Positions 55,476 to 63,754 of a stretch of DNA of 64,000 nt are shown one piece after another. A model generated the notes under the pieces. It was not told where the DNA came from. It saw nothing but the letters and a program-made list of their open reading frames with translations, and searched no databases. This DNA comes from DALYLB01 sp033763135 (GTDB lineage: Bacteria; Acidobacteriota; Blastocatellia; RBC074), in the NCBI GenBank assembly GCA_033763135.1, contig JANRKY010000221.1:4165-68164 (forward strand), in the 5' to 3' direction. A program made the position numbers and the translations under genes. How positions within the stretch are numbered: the first letter of the stretch is position 1; every line of letters begins with the position of its first letter.

Positions 55476-56375
55476 ATGTCCGAGATATTCGAAATGCCCG
55501 AGATGCGCCAGATACCCAAGACGCCCAGGATCGTCGACGCGCTTGCCGTGGTCGAACGGAACGAGATCGCCGGCGAAGAGCCCGCGCGCGCCGTCGGTTC
55601 GCCGGCCGGCCGACGATACGGCCGCCTGCGGCTGCGCCTGCCGCGCCCGATCGAGGTTCTGCCCGGACAGTTCGCCATGCTCAAGGCGCACGGCATTCAT
55701 GAACCGCTGCTGCGCCGCGCGATGGCCTATTATCGCAGCGAGGTCGCGGAGGACGGCCTGCGCGTCGAATTCATCTATCAGATCCTCGGCCGCGGCACGC
55801 AGGCGCTCGCCAGGACGGCGCCCGGCGATTCCGTGGAGTTTCTCGGCTCCCTCGGAAACACCTACGACATCGACGCGGCCCAGGGCCGCGAAGCCCTGCT
55901 GGTCGCGGGCGGCGTCGGCTCGGCGGCGCTCTTTATGCTGGCGGAGGAGCTGCTGCGCCGGGACGTGCCCGTGAAACTCTTCCTCGGCGGCGGGAGCCGC
56001 GGAGACCTCTGCGGCATCGAGAACTTCGTCGAGCTTCTCTCCGAGCAGAACGTCTTCAGCGCCACGGTCGACGGCAGCCGCGGCGAGCGCGGCTTCGTGA
56101 CGGCCCCGCTGGAGGCCCATCTGCGCGACCGCGGCGCGCAGCCGACGATCATTTACAGTTGCGGCCCCGACCCGATGCTGCACAAGGTCGCGGAGATCGC
56201 GGCCCGACACGACCTCCCCGCCCAGCTCTCGCTGGAAGCGCCGATGGCCTGCGGATTCGGCATCTGCGTGGGCTGCGCGGTCGCCGTCAACGCCGACTGC
56301 CCCGAGGGATTCGTCTACAAGAAAGTCTGCACCGACGGCCCCGTCTTCTGGGGGAGCGATCTGCATTGGTCATGA
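55476..56375 (+). CDS. pyrK: Dihydroorotate dehydrogenase electron-transfer subunit
   Basis: This 299-residue FAD and [2Fe-2S] protein passes electrons from PyrD to NAD+. It has an FAD-binding barrel (LPGQFAMLKAHG), an NAD-binding domain (LLVAGGVGSAALFMLAEEL) and a C-terminal iron-sulphur loop with Cys in ACGFGICVGCAVAV and KKVC. The start is uncertain: ATG 55476 was used, and ATG codons at 55494 and 55503 are possible. The pyrD gene follows after an inserted Nudix gene. Confidence 0.92.
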   Translation: MSEIFEMPEMRQIPKTPRIVDALAVVERNEIAGEEPARAVGSPAGRRYGRLRLRLPRPIEVLPGQFAMLKAHGIHEPLLRRAMAYYRSEVAEDGLRVEFIYQILGRGTQALARTAPGDSVEFLGSLGNTYDIDAAQGREALLVAGGVGSAALFMLAEELLRRDVPVKLFLGGGSRGDLCGIENFVELLSEQNVFSATVDGSRGERGFVTAPLEAHLRDRGAQPTIIYSCGPDPMLHKVAEIAARHDLPAQLSLEAPMACGFGICVGCAVAVNADCPEGFVYKKVCTDGPVFWGSDLHWS

Positions 56376-56380
56376 GAATG

Positions 56381-56470
56381 AAAATCTCATCCACGAAGGC
56401 ACACGAAAAAACACGAAGGAGGGACCTTTCTTCGTGTCTCTTCGTGTGCCTTCGTGGATGATTGTGATTG
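56381..56470. repeat. CACGAAG-family palindrome, copy 3
   Basis: AATCTCATCCACGAAGGCACACGAA pairs with TTCGTGTGCCTTCGTGGATG, with extra CACGAAG/CTTCGTG units in the middle. It lies within the pyrK-nudix-pyrD unit, between pyrK and the Nudix gene. Its core is closely similar to the copy upstream of ilvE. Confidence 0.85.
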
Positions 56471-56482
56471 CGAGAACTACGG

Positions 56483-56929
56483 ATGAACAACGCCAACATC
56501 GACTATTGCGCCGGCGGCATCGTCTGGAAAACCGACGGAACGCCGGGGGCCGACCGCGAGGTTCTGGTCATCAAAAGCCGGGACGATCAGGCCTGGAAAT
56601 TCCCCAAGGGCCACATCGACCCCGAGGACGCCACCTGGGAGGCCGCCGCCCAGCGCGAAGTCCGCGAAGAGACCGGCTACGCCACCCGCATCACCGACTT
56701 CGCCGGCTTCACCAAATATCCCGTCAAGGCCCACACCAAGGTCGTTCTCTACTGGCACATGGAACCCGCCGGCGATTGGGCCTTCGAACCCTCGGACGAG
56801 ATCGAACTCTGCGAATGGCTGCCCGTCCGCGAAGCGATCGACCGCCTGACCTTTCTCAACGACAAGCGATTTCTTCTCCAATTCACCCGGGAATCCGAAG
56901 ATCGACCGCTCTCCTCTCAATCCAGATGA
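56483..56929 (+). CDS. Nudix hydrolase
   Basis: This 148-residue protein has the Nudix box in GHIDPEDATWEAAAQREV plus REETGY, with the REVREETG core intact and one extra residue in the G-to-R spacing compared with the standard box. It resembles small Ap4A/diadenosine or nucleotide-sanitising hydrolases. Its stop overlaps the pyrD ATG by 4 bases, so it is translationally coupled to pyrD. A role in nucleotide pool cleaning fits this context. Confidence 0.9.
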   Translation: MNNANIDYCAGGIVWKTDGTPGADREVLVIKSRDDQAWKFPKGHIDPEDATWEAAAQREVREETGYATRITDFAGFTKYPVKAHTKVVLYWHMEPAGDWAFEPSDEIELCEWLPVREAIDRLTFLNDKRFLLQFTRESEDRPLSSQSR

Positions 56930-57858
56930 TGAACGACGCCCAATCCAATCCGCTGGCAATCGAGATCGCCGGCATCCGCTTCCAGAATCCCGTCCTGACC
57001 GCCAGCGGCGCCTGCGGCTATGGCCTCGATATGGCCGATCTGATCGATCTCAACCGCCTCGGCGGCATCTGCACCAAGGGTCTCTCCGCCATCCCCATGC
57101 GCGGAAACGCCCCCTGGCGCATCGTCGAAACCCACGGCGGCATGCTCAACGCCATCGGCCTCCAGAACATCGGCGCTCGCGCCTTCGTCGACGAACGCCT
57201 CCCCGCCCTCCGCCAATTCAACACCCGCATCCTTCCCAACGTCTTCGGCTACACCATCGATCAATACATCGAAGCCATTCAGATCCTCGAAGACGGCGAA
57301 GGAATTTCAGGATATGAATTGAACATATCCTGTCCCAATGTAAAAGAGGGGGGAGAATCGTTTGCGAATGACCCGCGGCAGGCGGCGGCGGTGACCGCGG
57401 CGGTGAAGCGAGCGTCTACACATCCGGTGATCGTGAAATTGTCGCCGAATGTAACGAATATCGGCGCGATCGCACATGCGGTTGAGGATGCGGGGGCGGA
57501 TGCGTTGTCGTTGATCAACACGGCGGTGGGGATGTCGATCGACATCCGGACGCGGCGTCCGCGGCTGGCGAATGTGACGGGGGGACTTTCCGGGCCGGCG
57601 ATCAAGCCGATTGCGGTGCGGTGCACGTTTCAGGCATCGCGGGCGGTGAAGATCCCGTTGATTGGGATTGGCGGAATCGCGACGACGGAGGACGCGTTGG
57701 AGTTCATCATCGCGGGAGCGAGCGCCGTGCAGGTCGGCACCGCGAATTTCTATGACCCGACGGCGTCGATGAAGATCATCGACGGATTGACGGAATACTG
57801 CAGGGAACAAAAGTTACCAAGCCTCTCAGCCCTGGTCGGAAGCATTGTAATGGAATAG
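56926..57858 (+). CDS. pyrD: Dihydroorotate dehydrogenase catalytic subunit (class 1B)
   Basis: This 310-residue FMN enzyme oxidises dihydroorotate to orotate and works with PyrK. Class 1B features are NPVLTASGACGYG, the catalytic Cys in YELNISCPNVKEGG, NTAVGMSIDI and IGIGGIATTEDALEFI. The protein looks intact, but synonymous codon choice changes sharply at about 57,300. Before it codons end mostly in C (GCC, ATC, CTC); after it GCG, TTG and GGG dominate. That may mark a recombination joint. Confidence 0.96.
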   Translation: MMNDAQSNPLAIEIAGIRFQNPVLTASGACGYGLDMADLIDLNRLGGICTKGLSAIPMRGNAPWRIVETHGGMLNAIGLQNIGARAFVDERLPALRQFNTRILPNVFGYTIDQYIEAIQILEDGEGISGYELNISCPNVKEGGESFANDPRQAAAVTAAVKRASTHPVIVKLSPNVTNIGAIAHAVEDAGADALSLINTAVGMSIDIRTRRPRLANVTGGLSGPAIKPIAVRCTFQASRAVKIPLIGIGGIATTEDALEFIIAGASAVQVGTANFYDPTASMKIIDGLTEYCREQKLPSLSALVGSIVME

Positions 57859-57859
57859 C

Positions 57860-57964
57860 TGTCGGTTGTCGGTTGTCGGTTGTCGGTTGTCGGTTGCCGG
57901 TTATCGGTTGCCGGTTGTCGGTTGCCGGTTATCGGTTGTCGGTTATCGGTTGTCGGTTGTCGGT
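57860..57964. repeat. TGTCGGT tandem heptamer array (15 units)
   Basis: Fifteen consecutive 7-base units follow the pyrD stop: TGTCGGT mostly, with TGCCGGT and TATCGGT variants. All are in one orientation and no mirrored arm or spacer is seen. It therefore is not a CRISPR. The variants differ only at positions 2 and 3 of the unit. Confidence 0.95.
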
Positions 57965-58028
57965 TGTTGAGTGTAGTCGGTCGTTTTCAGCGGGCGGCGC
58001 GGCAATGCGATGAGCAATGGAGGGTGAA

Positions 58029-58751
58029 ATGAAGATTCCACCGGTGGGTATTGTTGTCGGACTGTTGTTTTTCTGGATGGGAAGTTCGTGTATGGCGCAG
58101 AGCCGTCGCGCGACGATCGATCTTTCCAAGGCGGCTGCGCCGCTGGTTCAGCAGGTGGGGATGCCGACCTGGTGGATTGTGACGCCCGGGAACGGCCGGG
58201 CCGCGCTGGGCCGGGTCTATTTCGGCGTGGTGCTGGAGAACAATTCGGACGCGGCGGTCACGCTTTCGGTCAGTTTTCAATCCTATCTCGGGGACGGCAC
58301 GCGTTATCTGAGCTGCAGCGCACCGAGCCTGACGATCGAAATCGCGGCGCGGGAGCGGGCGATGGCGACCTGCACCCGCGCGATCGCCTCGGCGCAGGTG
58401 GGCGAGTTGCAGATCACCAGCCGGCTCTGGAATGTCCGCGCCATCAACCCCAAGAAACTCGACGCCGAAGTGCTGGAGACGGGGCTGCTCGCCGAAAAGC
58501 CCCGCGGCGAGCTGAACGTCTACAACGCATTTGCCCGGGTCAGAACGCTCGCCAACCGGGATACCCGCGCGAAAATTCTGTTTCGATTCTACAGCGACGA
58601 CGGCGTTCAACTGGCGACCTGCCAGTCGGACGATGTCACGATCGAGCTGGAGGTGGCGCTTCGCGTCAAGTGCGGGATTCCCGCCTTTCTCGATCCGGGC
58701 CGTCCGCAGCCGCAAAGCGTGAAGGCGGAACTGCGCTCCCCGGCGTGGTAG
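58029..58751 (+). CDS. Secreted hypothetical protein
   Basis: This 240-residue protein starts after GGAGGG and has a signal peptide (GIVVGLLFFWMGSSCMAQ). The rest looks like one or two beta-sandwich domains (RVYFGVVLENNSDAAVTLSV, ARVRTLANRDTRAKILFRFY) with a few Cys (LSCSAPS, MATCTR, LATCQ, VKCG) that may form disulphides. I recognise no named family. A periplasmic or outer-membrane-associated structural role is possible. Confidence 0.78.
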   Translation: MKIPPVGIVVGLLFFWMGSSCMAQSRRATIDLSKAAAPLVQQVGMPTWWIVTPGNGRAALGRVYFGVVLENNSDAAVTLSVSFQSYLGDGTRYLSCSAPSLTIEIAARERAMATCTRAIASAQVGELQITSRLWNVRAINPKKLDAEVLETGLLAEKPRGELNVYNAFARVRTLANRDTRAKILFRFYSDDGVQLATCQSDDVTIELEVALRVKCGIPAFLDPGRPQPQSVKAELRSPAW

Positions 58752-58774
58752 ATCCGGCTCAGCCCCGGAGAAGG

Positions 58775-58960
58775 GGTCTCACGCGAAGACGCAAAGCCGC
58801 GAAAGAGAGCGCAACAAGAAAGTCCGGCGTTCTTCTTCGCGCCTTTTTCCGGGAAAGAACCGGGACGAATTGATCGTCGGCCATTCTAGTCGCAATCCAA
58901 GGCGCGAAGAAGAAAGCGACGTTCCCCCTTCGCGGGTTCGCGTCTTCGCGTGAGGCCAAC
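58775..58960. repeat. CGCGAAGAC-family long mirrored repeat, copy 2
   Basis: GTCTCACGCGAAGACGCAAAGC on the left pairs with TTCGCGTCTTCGCGTGAGGCC on the right. An inner set (GTTCTTCTTCGCGCC pairing with GGCGCGAAGAAGAAAG) makes a nested second stem, as in the copy at 54.2 kb. It occupies most of the gap between the hypothetical gene and the M23 peptidase gene. Confidence 0.85.
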
Positions 58961-59018
58961 TCATCGGTCCATGGCCTGAGCAGTTACTTTGCCATTTGCC
59001 CTTCAGGAGGTTCAGCCC

Positions 59019-59921
59019 ATGCCATTCGCTGCAATCATCCGATCGATGCTGGCGCTGGCCCTGCTCCCGCTTGCGCTGCATTCGCAGTCCCGACCGGCCC
59101 GGTCCGATTTCGCGCGCCCGCGGATAAGCGTCGGCCATACGCCCGCGGGGCTCGTCAACGGTTCTCCGTGCCTGTTTCGGGTCCAATCCGCGCCGCCGCT
59201 GAAGGATTTGGCGGGCGTCTTCCTGGGGCGGCGGGTCTTCTTCAACTTTGACGCATCCACCGGCACATGGTACGGTTTGGCTGGCGCCGGGATCGATACG
59301 CCCCCCGGACCGCACTCGTTGACCCTCGAAAGCACGCTGCTCACCGGCGGGCGCTTCTCTTCCGTGCACTCCATTACGATCGATCGCGCGAAGTACCGCG
59401 CCGCCGAATTGGCGGTCCCGAGCCGGTTCACGGCGCCGGATGCGGCGGCGAGAGCGCGAATCAAGGCGGAGCGCGCAATCAAGAGCGCGGCCTTCCGGCG
59501 CGTTTCGCGCGAGCGGCACTGGTCGGGAAGATTCGCGGCGCCCGTCGACGACATCGTCACCGAGCCGTTCGGCGTGGCGCGGATCTTCAACGGCGTCCTG
59601 CAATCGACCCATCAGGGCGTCGATTATCGCGCGGCGACGGGAACGCCGGTTCTGGCGATGAACGGCGGGCGAGTCCTGCTGGCCCGGGAAATGTTCCATG
59701 AAGGGGGCTTTCTGGTCCTCGACCACGGGCAGGGCCTGCTCTCGCTCCATATGCATCTGTCGCGCATCGACGTCCGCGAAGGCGACCGCGTCGCCAAGGG
59801 CCAGATCGTGGCGCGCAGCGGCGAAAACGGCCGCGCGACCGGCCCCCATCTGCACGCCGGCGTCCGCTGGCAGGGGCTCTATCTCGACCTGGCGACGCTG
59901 CTCAAGATGGAGCTGCCGTAA
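59019..59921 (+). CDS. M23-family metallopeptidase (LytM-like)
   Basis: This 300-residue secreted protein starts after AGGAGG and has a signal peptide (RSMLALALLPLALHS), an N-terminal beta domain and a C-terminal LytM domain at about 185-300. Zinc and catalytic residues are present in STHQGVDYRAATGTP, SLHMHLSRI and TGPHLHAGVRW. It should cut peptidoglycan cross-links in the periplasm, or regulate such enzymes if inactive, but the full residue set argues for activity. Confidence 0.93.
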   Translation: MPFAAIIRSMLALALLPLALHSQSRPARSDFARPRISVGHTPAGLVNGSPCLFRVQSAPPLKDLAGVFLGRRVFFNFDASTGTWYGLAGAGIDTPPGPHSLTLESTLLTGGRFSSVHSITIDRAKYRAAELAVPSRFTAPDAAARARIKAERAIKSAAFRRVSRERHWSGRFAAPVDDIVTEPFGVARIFNGVLQSTHQGVDYRAATGTPVLAMNGGRVLLAREMFHEGGFLVLDHGQGLLSLHMHLSRIDVREGDRVAKGQIVARSGENGRATGPHLHAGVRWQGLYLDLATLLKMELP

Positions 59922-59984
59922 CCGACGCGGCGAGAACCGCGCCCGAAATTGAAGCACGAAATCTCATCTCAGGGAATGGAGACC

Positions 59985-60719
59985 ATGGCAGAAACTGAAA
60001 TCCGAAACCCGATCGTCGTCGCGCTGGACGTCGATACCGCCGCGGAGGCGCTCGAACTGGTCGAGAAGCTGCAGGGCCTGGTGGGCATGTTCAAGGTCGG
60101 CAAACAGCTCTTCACCGCCGCCGGCCCCGATGTCGTCCGAAAAATAATTGCCCGCGGAGAGCAGGTTTTTCTCGATCTGAAGTTCCATGATATTCCGAAC
60201 ACCGTCGCCAAAGCCGGCATCGAGGCCGCGCGCCTGGGCGTTCGGATCTTCAACGTCCACGCAATGGGCGGGACAAAAATGTTGAAAACCGTAACATCGA
60301 GCGTGAATGAAATGGCGGAACGTGAGAGAATGCCGGCGCCATTGATCCTGGGCGTGACCGTCCTGACGAGCCACACGCCGGAATCGTTGCGCGAGGTGGG
60401 GATCGAGCGGTCCATCGAAGAAGAAGTCGTCCATCTCGCCAGACTCTGCGATGTCGCGGGCATCAACGGCGTGGTCGCCTCTCCCCAGGAGATCCGGCCC
60501 ATTCGCGAAGCGGTGAACAATCCCCGCTTCGTCATTCTGACTCCCGGCGTGCGGCCGGCGGGCGCGGCCCTCGATGATCAGAGCCGCGTCATGACCCCCG
60601 CCGAAGCGATTCGCGCCGGCGCCAATTTCATCGTCGTGGGCCGACCAATCATCGCGGCCCCCGATCCAGTCGCCGCCGCGCGTAAAATTCAGGAAGAAAT
60701 TGAACTCGCCAATTTGTGA
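59985..60719 (+). CDS. pyrF: Orotidine 5'-phosphate decarboxylase
   Basis: This 244-residue barrel enzyme makes UMP from OMP, the last step of the pathway. The catalytic DLKFHDIPNTV (Asp-x-Lys-x-x-Asp), NPIVVALDVDTAAEALEL and the phosphate-binding VVGRPIIAAPDPV are clear. AGGGA about 9 bases before ATG 59985 supports that start; two in-frame ATG codons lie up to 36 bases upstream. The pyrE and carAB genes are not in the window. Confidence 0.95.
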   Translation: MAETEIRNPIVVALDVDTAAEALELVEKLQGLVGMFKVGKQLFTAAGPDVVRKIIARGEQVFLDLKFHDIPNTVAKAGIEAARLGVRIFNVHAMGGTKMLKTVTSSVNEMAERERMPAPLILGVTVLTSHTPESLREVGIERSIEEEVVHLARLCDVAGINGVVASPQEIRPIREAVNNPRFVILTPGVRPAGAALDDQSRVMTPAEAIRAGANFIVVGRPIIAAPDPVAAARKIQEEIELANL

Positions 60720-60801
60720 AACGTTAACACATAGGTCCCCTGAGCGGCGCCCCTGCCCGAATCATCGCTTGTATCTTCAGCAGTAAGGCGGAATTGTTTT
60801 A

Positions 60802-62481
60802 ATGTCGTTTTTTGGATTAATTCGGAAAGTCATCTTCAGCCTGATCGTCCTTGCCATCGTGAGCTATGGCTGGGGCCTCTACGCCCAGCAACAGCCCCGG
60901 GGCCTGACTCCGCCGCCCAAACCGACCGGCACGAATTCCGCCGAGGCCCCCGCGGGCCCCGCGCCGTCCGATGGCGCTCCCTTTGTGGTCGGGGAGCGGC
61001 TGGCCTTCAACGTCTCCTGGTCGACCTTTCCGACCGCCGCCCGCATCGAGATGGAGGTGGCCGATCGCGGCCTCTTCTTCGGACACGAAAGCTATCAGAT
61101 CCGCGCCAAGGTCGAGACCCTCGGAGAGATTCGCTCTCTGTTCGGCGATCTCGACCAGCAGTACAACTCATATGTAAACCTCAAGACCGGACTCCCCCAC
61201 CGACTGGTGGCGTCCGTCCGCCAGGGGCAGACCCAGGTCGAACAGATCACGACCTTCGATCAACCGAAAAAACAGGCGACCTTCTCCGACGAAAGCTCCG
61301 TCACGCTCCCCGGCGACACCTACGACATCGCCTCGCTGATCTATGGACTGCGCCTGCGCGGCGTCGCGGAAGGCCAGCACATGACGCTGACCGCCATCTA
61401 CGGCAAAGAGCTGATCGAGGTCGACGCCGAGGTCAAGGGCCGCGAACGCATTCAGACCCAGGCCGGCGCCTACAGCACCCTCTGCGTGAAACTCACGCCC
61501 AAGGGAAAGCTCAGCAAATACAAGGCCCGCGTCTGGCTTTCGGACGACGCACAGCGACTGCCCGTGCTGGTCATCGCCAAACTTCCTTTCGGGGAACCGC
61601 GCGCCGAACTCGCCAGCGTCTCGGTCAGCATCCGCCCAACCGCGCCCCTCGCGCGAATGGATCTTCCGAATGACGAATCGGGCAGCTTCTCGGCGCCCCT
61701 GCCGCCCGGCGGCCGCGGCGTCGTTCCGCCCAACGGAGCGGCAGGCCTGGCGCCCAATTCCACCGGAACCGCGATCACCCCCGATCCCAAAGAGCCCAAA
61801 GAGAAGACCCCCGAACGAAACCTTCCCTTCATCGTCGGCGAACGCCTCATTTACGATATCGCCTGGGGAAACTTCGCCTCCGTCGGAAAGGCCAGCTTTG
61901 AAGTCCGCCGCCAGGGAATGCTCGGCCAGACCCGCGTCTTCGAATTCTTCGGCGAAGCCTCCAATACCGGCGTCGCCCGCTCGCTCATCACCGTCAGCGA
62001 TCAGATGAGCAGCTATGTCTCCGTCGATTCCCTCATCCCCGTTCGCACCGATATCCGCCTCCGCGAAGGCAAACGATTCAAACAGACCACCGCCAACTAC
62101 GACTGGAACAGCAACAAGGCCCTTCTCTCCAGCGGCACGCAGACCGATCTGCAACCCGGCACTCTCGACCTTCTCTCCCTCTTCTATTTCGTCCGCGCCG
62201 CCGATCTGAAAATCGGCGCTGCCTTCAACTCCGTCTTCCTCGACGCCAATCACCGCCCCCAAATGGTCGTCGTCCGCGTCGCCAAACAGGAGACCATCAA
62301 CTCCGCCATCGGCTCCAAAGACGCCCTCCAACTCGACATCCTCGCCCCCGACCCCGCGAAACTCCTCCTCGCCCAGGTCTGGATCTCCAACGACGCACGC
62401 CGCCTCCCCCTCTATCTCGTCACCCGCACCCGCTTCGGCGAAATTCGCTTCCAACTCTCCAACGCCATCAATACAAAGTAG
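60802..62481 (+). CDS. Tandem DUF3108 secreted protein
   Basis: This 559-residue protein has an N-terminal membrane segment (VIFSLIVLAIVSYGWGLYAQ) and two DUF3108 domains at about 58-275 and 340-559, joined by a Pro-rich linker. Each copy begins with the same motif (PFVVGERLAFNVSW; PFIVGERLIYDIAW) and contains a matching late strand (KARVWLSDDAQRLPV; LAQVWISNDARRLPL), showing an internal duplication. DUF3108 proteins are periplasmic beta-rich proteins of unknown role, usually single-domain. C-ending codons increase strongly toward the 3' end. Confidence 0.88.
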   Translation: MSFFGLIRKVIFSLIVLAIVSYGWGLYAQQQPRGLTPPPKPTGTNSAEAPAGPAPSDGAPFVVGERLAFNVSWSTFPTAARIEMEVADRGLFFGHESYQIRAKVETLGEIRSLFGDLDQQYNSYVNLKTGLPHRLVASVRQGQTQVEQITTFDQPKKQATFSDESSVTLPGDTYDIASLIYGLRLRGVAEGQHMTLTAIYGKELIEVDAEVKGRERIQTQAGAYSTLCVKLTPKGKLSKYKARVWLSDDAQRLPVLVIAKLPFGEPRAELASVSVSIRPTAPLARMDLPNDESGSFSAPLPPGGRGVVPPNGAAGLAPNSTGTAITPDPKEPKEKTPERNLPFIVGERLIYDIAWGNFASVGKASFEVRRQGMLGQTRVFEFFGEASNTGVARSLITVSDQMSSYVSVDSLIPVRTDIRLREGKRFKQTTANYDWNSNKALLSSGTQTDLQPGTLDLLSLFYFVRAADLKIGAAFNSVFLDANHRPQMVVVRVAKQETINSAIGSKDALQLDILAPDPAKLLLAQVWISNDARRLPLYLVTRTRFGEIRFQLSNAINTK

Positions 62482-62525
62482 TCCTCGCAATTGAAAATTC
62501 TTCGCCCTCTTCACTCGTTTTTTAC

Positions 62526-62563
62526 TTTTCAATATTGAAAACGACTTTCATCTTGCGTATGAT
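62526..62563 (+). promoter_or_regulatory. FTR1 promoter with overlapping perfect palindrome
   Basis: A -35 TTGAAA (62535-62540), a 17-base spacer and -10 TATGAT (62558-62563) form a strong sigma-70-type promoter. The perfect 16-base palindrome TTTTCAATATTGAAAA (62526-62541) covers the -35 box. That is the expected place for a repressor operator, and the downstream gene is an iron permease, so a metal-dependent repressor is likely. It is not a standard Fur box. Confidence 0.75.
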
Positions 62564-62610
62564 CCAATTCGTTGCGAAAGAGATCAGCAGCGACAAGGGA
62601 GGAAAAACGT

Positions 62611-63396
62611 ATGATGAATGCATTTATCATCGTCTTGCGAGAAGGGTTTGAGGCCTTTTTGATCGTATCGATCGTGGTTGCGTATTTGCGAAAGACGGGT
62701 CGGGCGGGGTTGACGTCGGCGGTCTATGCGGCGATTGGGGTCTCGGTGGCGGCGAGCGCGGGGATTGGGTATGGATTGAGCCAGGCGACGGAGGGGGTGA
62801 ATCAGGCGCCGTGGGAGGGGATTCTGGGGTTGGCGGCGATCGTGCTGGTGACGACGCTGCTCTTTCACATGCGGCGGATTGCGCCGCGGATGACGCAGGC
62901 GATGCACGAGCGATTGGGCGAAGCGACGGAGGGGCGGTCGCGCGGGATGGCCTTTCTGGGCGTCTTTCTCTTCACGGTATTGATGATCACGCGAGAGGGA
63001 ATGGAGACGGCGCTGCTTCTGCTGCAGGTGGAGGGGCAGTTGCTGCTGGGCGGCCTGCTCGGCCTGCTGGGAGCGACGCTGCTCGCGATCGCCTGGGGAC
63101 GATATGGCCATCGGATCAATATGAAGCGGTTCTTCCAGGTGACGAGCCTCTTCCTGGTCCTCTTCCTGGCGCAGATCGCGGTCTACACGTTCCATGAGTT
63201 CGCCGAGGCGGGCCTGCTGCCGAACAGCGACGCGCTTCACGCGGCGACGGAGGTCATCTCGCCCGACGGCGAGATCGGCAAATGGTTCTCGCTCTCGATC
63301 GTGGGCATCTGCGCCAGCTGGCTGATCGGCGCCTGGCTCCTCGATCGCTCGCGCCGCGAGCCCGCGGTAGCAGTCGCGATGGCGACGGGAGACTGA
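62611..63396 (+). CDS. FTR1-family iron permease
   Basis: This 261-residue inner-membrane protein has seven predicted helices. Both iron-binding REGxE motifs are present: LREGFEAFLIV in the first helix and TREGMETALLL in the fourth. AAGGGAGG lies 8 bases before the ATG. The family imports iron in systems such as EfeUOB or P19/FetM; no accessory gene (EfeO, EfeB, P19) lies between here and the window end. Codon bias moves from G-ending to C-ending along the gene. Confidence 0.93.
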   Translation: MMNAFIIVLREGFEAFLIVSIVVAYLRKTGRAGLTSAVYAAIGVSVAASAGIGYGLSQATEGVNQAPWEGILGLAAIVLVTTLLFHMRRIAPRMTQAMHERLGEATEGRSRGMAFLGVFLFTVLMITREGMETALLLLQVEGQLLLGGLLGLLGATLLAIAWGRYGHRINMKRFFQVTSLFLVLFLAQIAVYTFHEFAEAGLLPNSDALHAATEVISPDGEIGKWFSLSIVGICASWLIGAWLLDRSRREPAVAVAMATGD

Positions 63397-63449
63397 AATG
63401 CGGTTGTCGGCAGCCCGTGGCCGCCGCTGCGGTTCAACTCGTCGTACGC

Positions 63450-63473
63450 GTCATCCCGCAATTGCGGGATGAC
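63450..63473. terminator. Perfect 24-base palindrome downstream of FTR1
   Basis: GTCATCCCGCAA and its exact complement stand back to back with no loop, 54 bases after the FTR1 stop. Two smaller stems (CGCCTCATTCGAGGCG and CGTGCCCGTGGCACG) follow. With no T-tract, either a terminator or a protein-binding site is possible. Confidence 0.45.
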
Positions 63474-63604
63474 ATAGGTCTTCGCCTCATTCGAGGCGTC
63501 CGTGCCCGTGGCACGTGCCCTTTATCGGCATCAGAGTAAAGAGAGACTTCCAGAAGTTCGAGGGCTTCGCGTCGGTGAGCGTCAGAAGGCCTGCTCGGCC
63601 GCTT

Positions 63605-63751
63605 CGCCGCGGAGCGGCGGTTGAACGTATGCAGGCCGTTCACGGCCTGCATGGCTTGTCGAATCGGCGCCGCCCCGACAGGACAGGTACCAATGGCTCA
63701 CGGAAACAGGCCGTAAACGGCCTGCCGTCGTTCAATCGCCGCTCCGCGGCG
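63605..63751. repeat. REP-like inverted pair next to the rhs fragment
   Basis: A unit of about 46 bases (CGCCGCGGAGCGGCG, one base, TTGAACG, then GCAGGCCGTxxACGGCCTGC) occurs at 63605-63650 and again inverted at 63707-63751. Each unit holds its own small palindromes and the two can pair with each other, as in REP/BIME elements. The right-hand copy abuts the end of the rhs fragment. Confidence 0.8.
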
Positions 63752-63754
63752 ACG

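Noticed and set aside
57860..57964. CRISPR array
   Set aside because: Units are 7 bases and contiguous with no spacers, and no cas gene is nearby.
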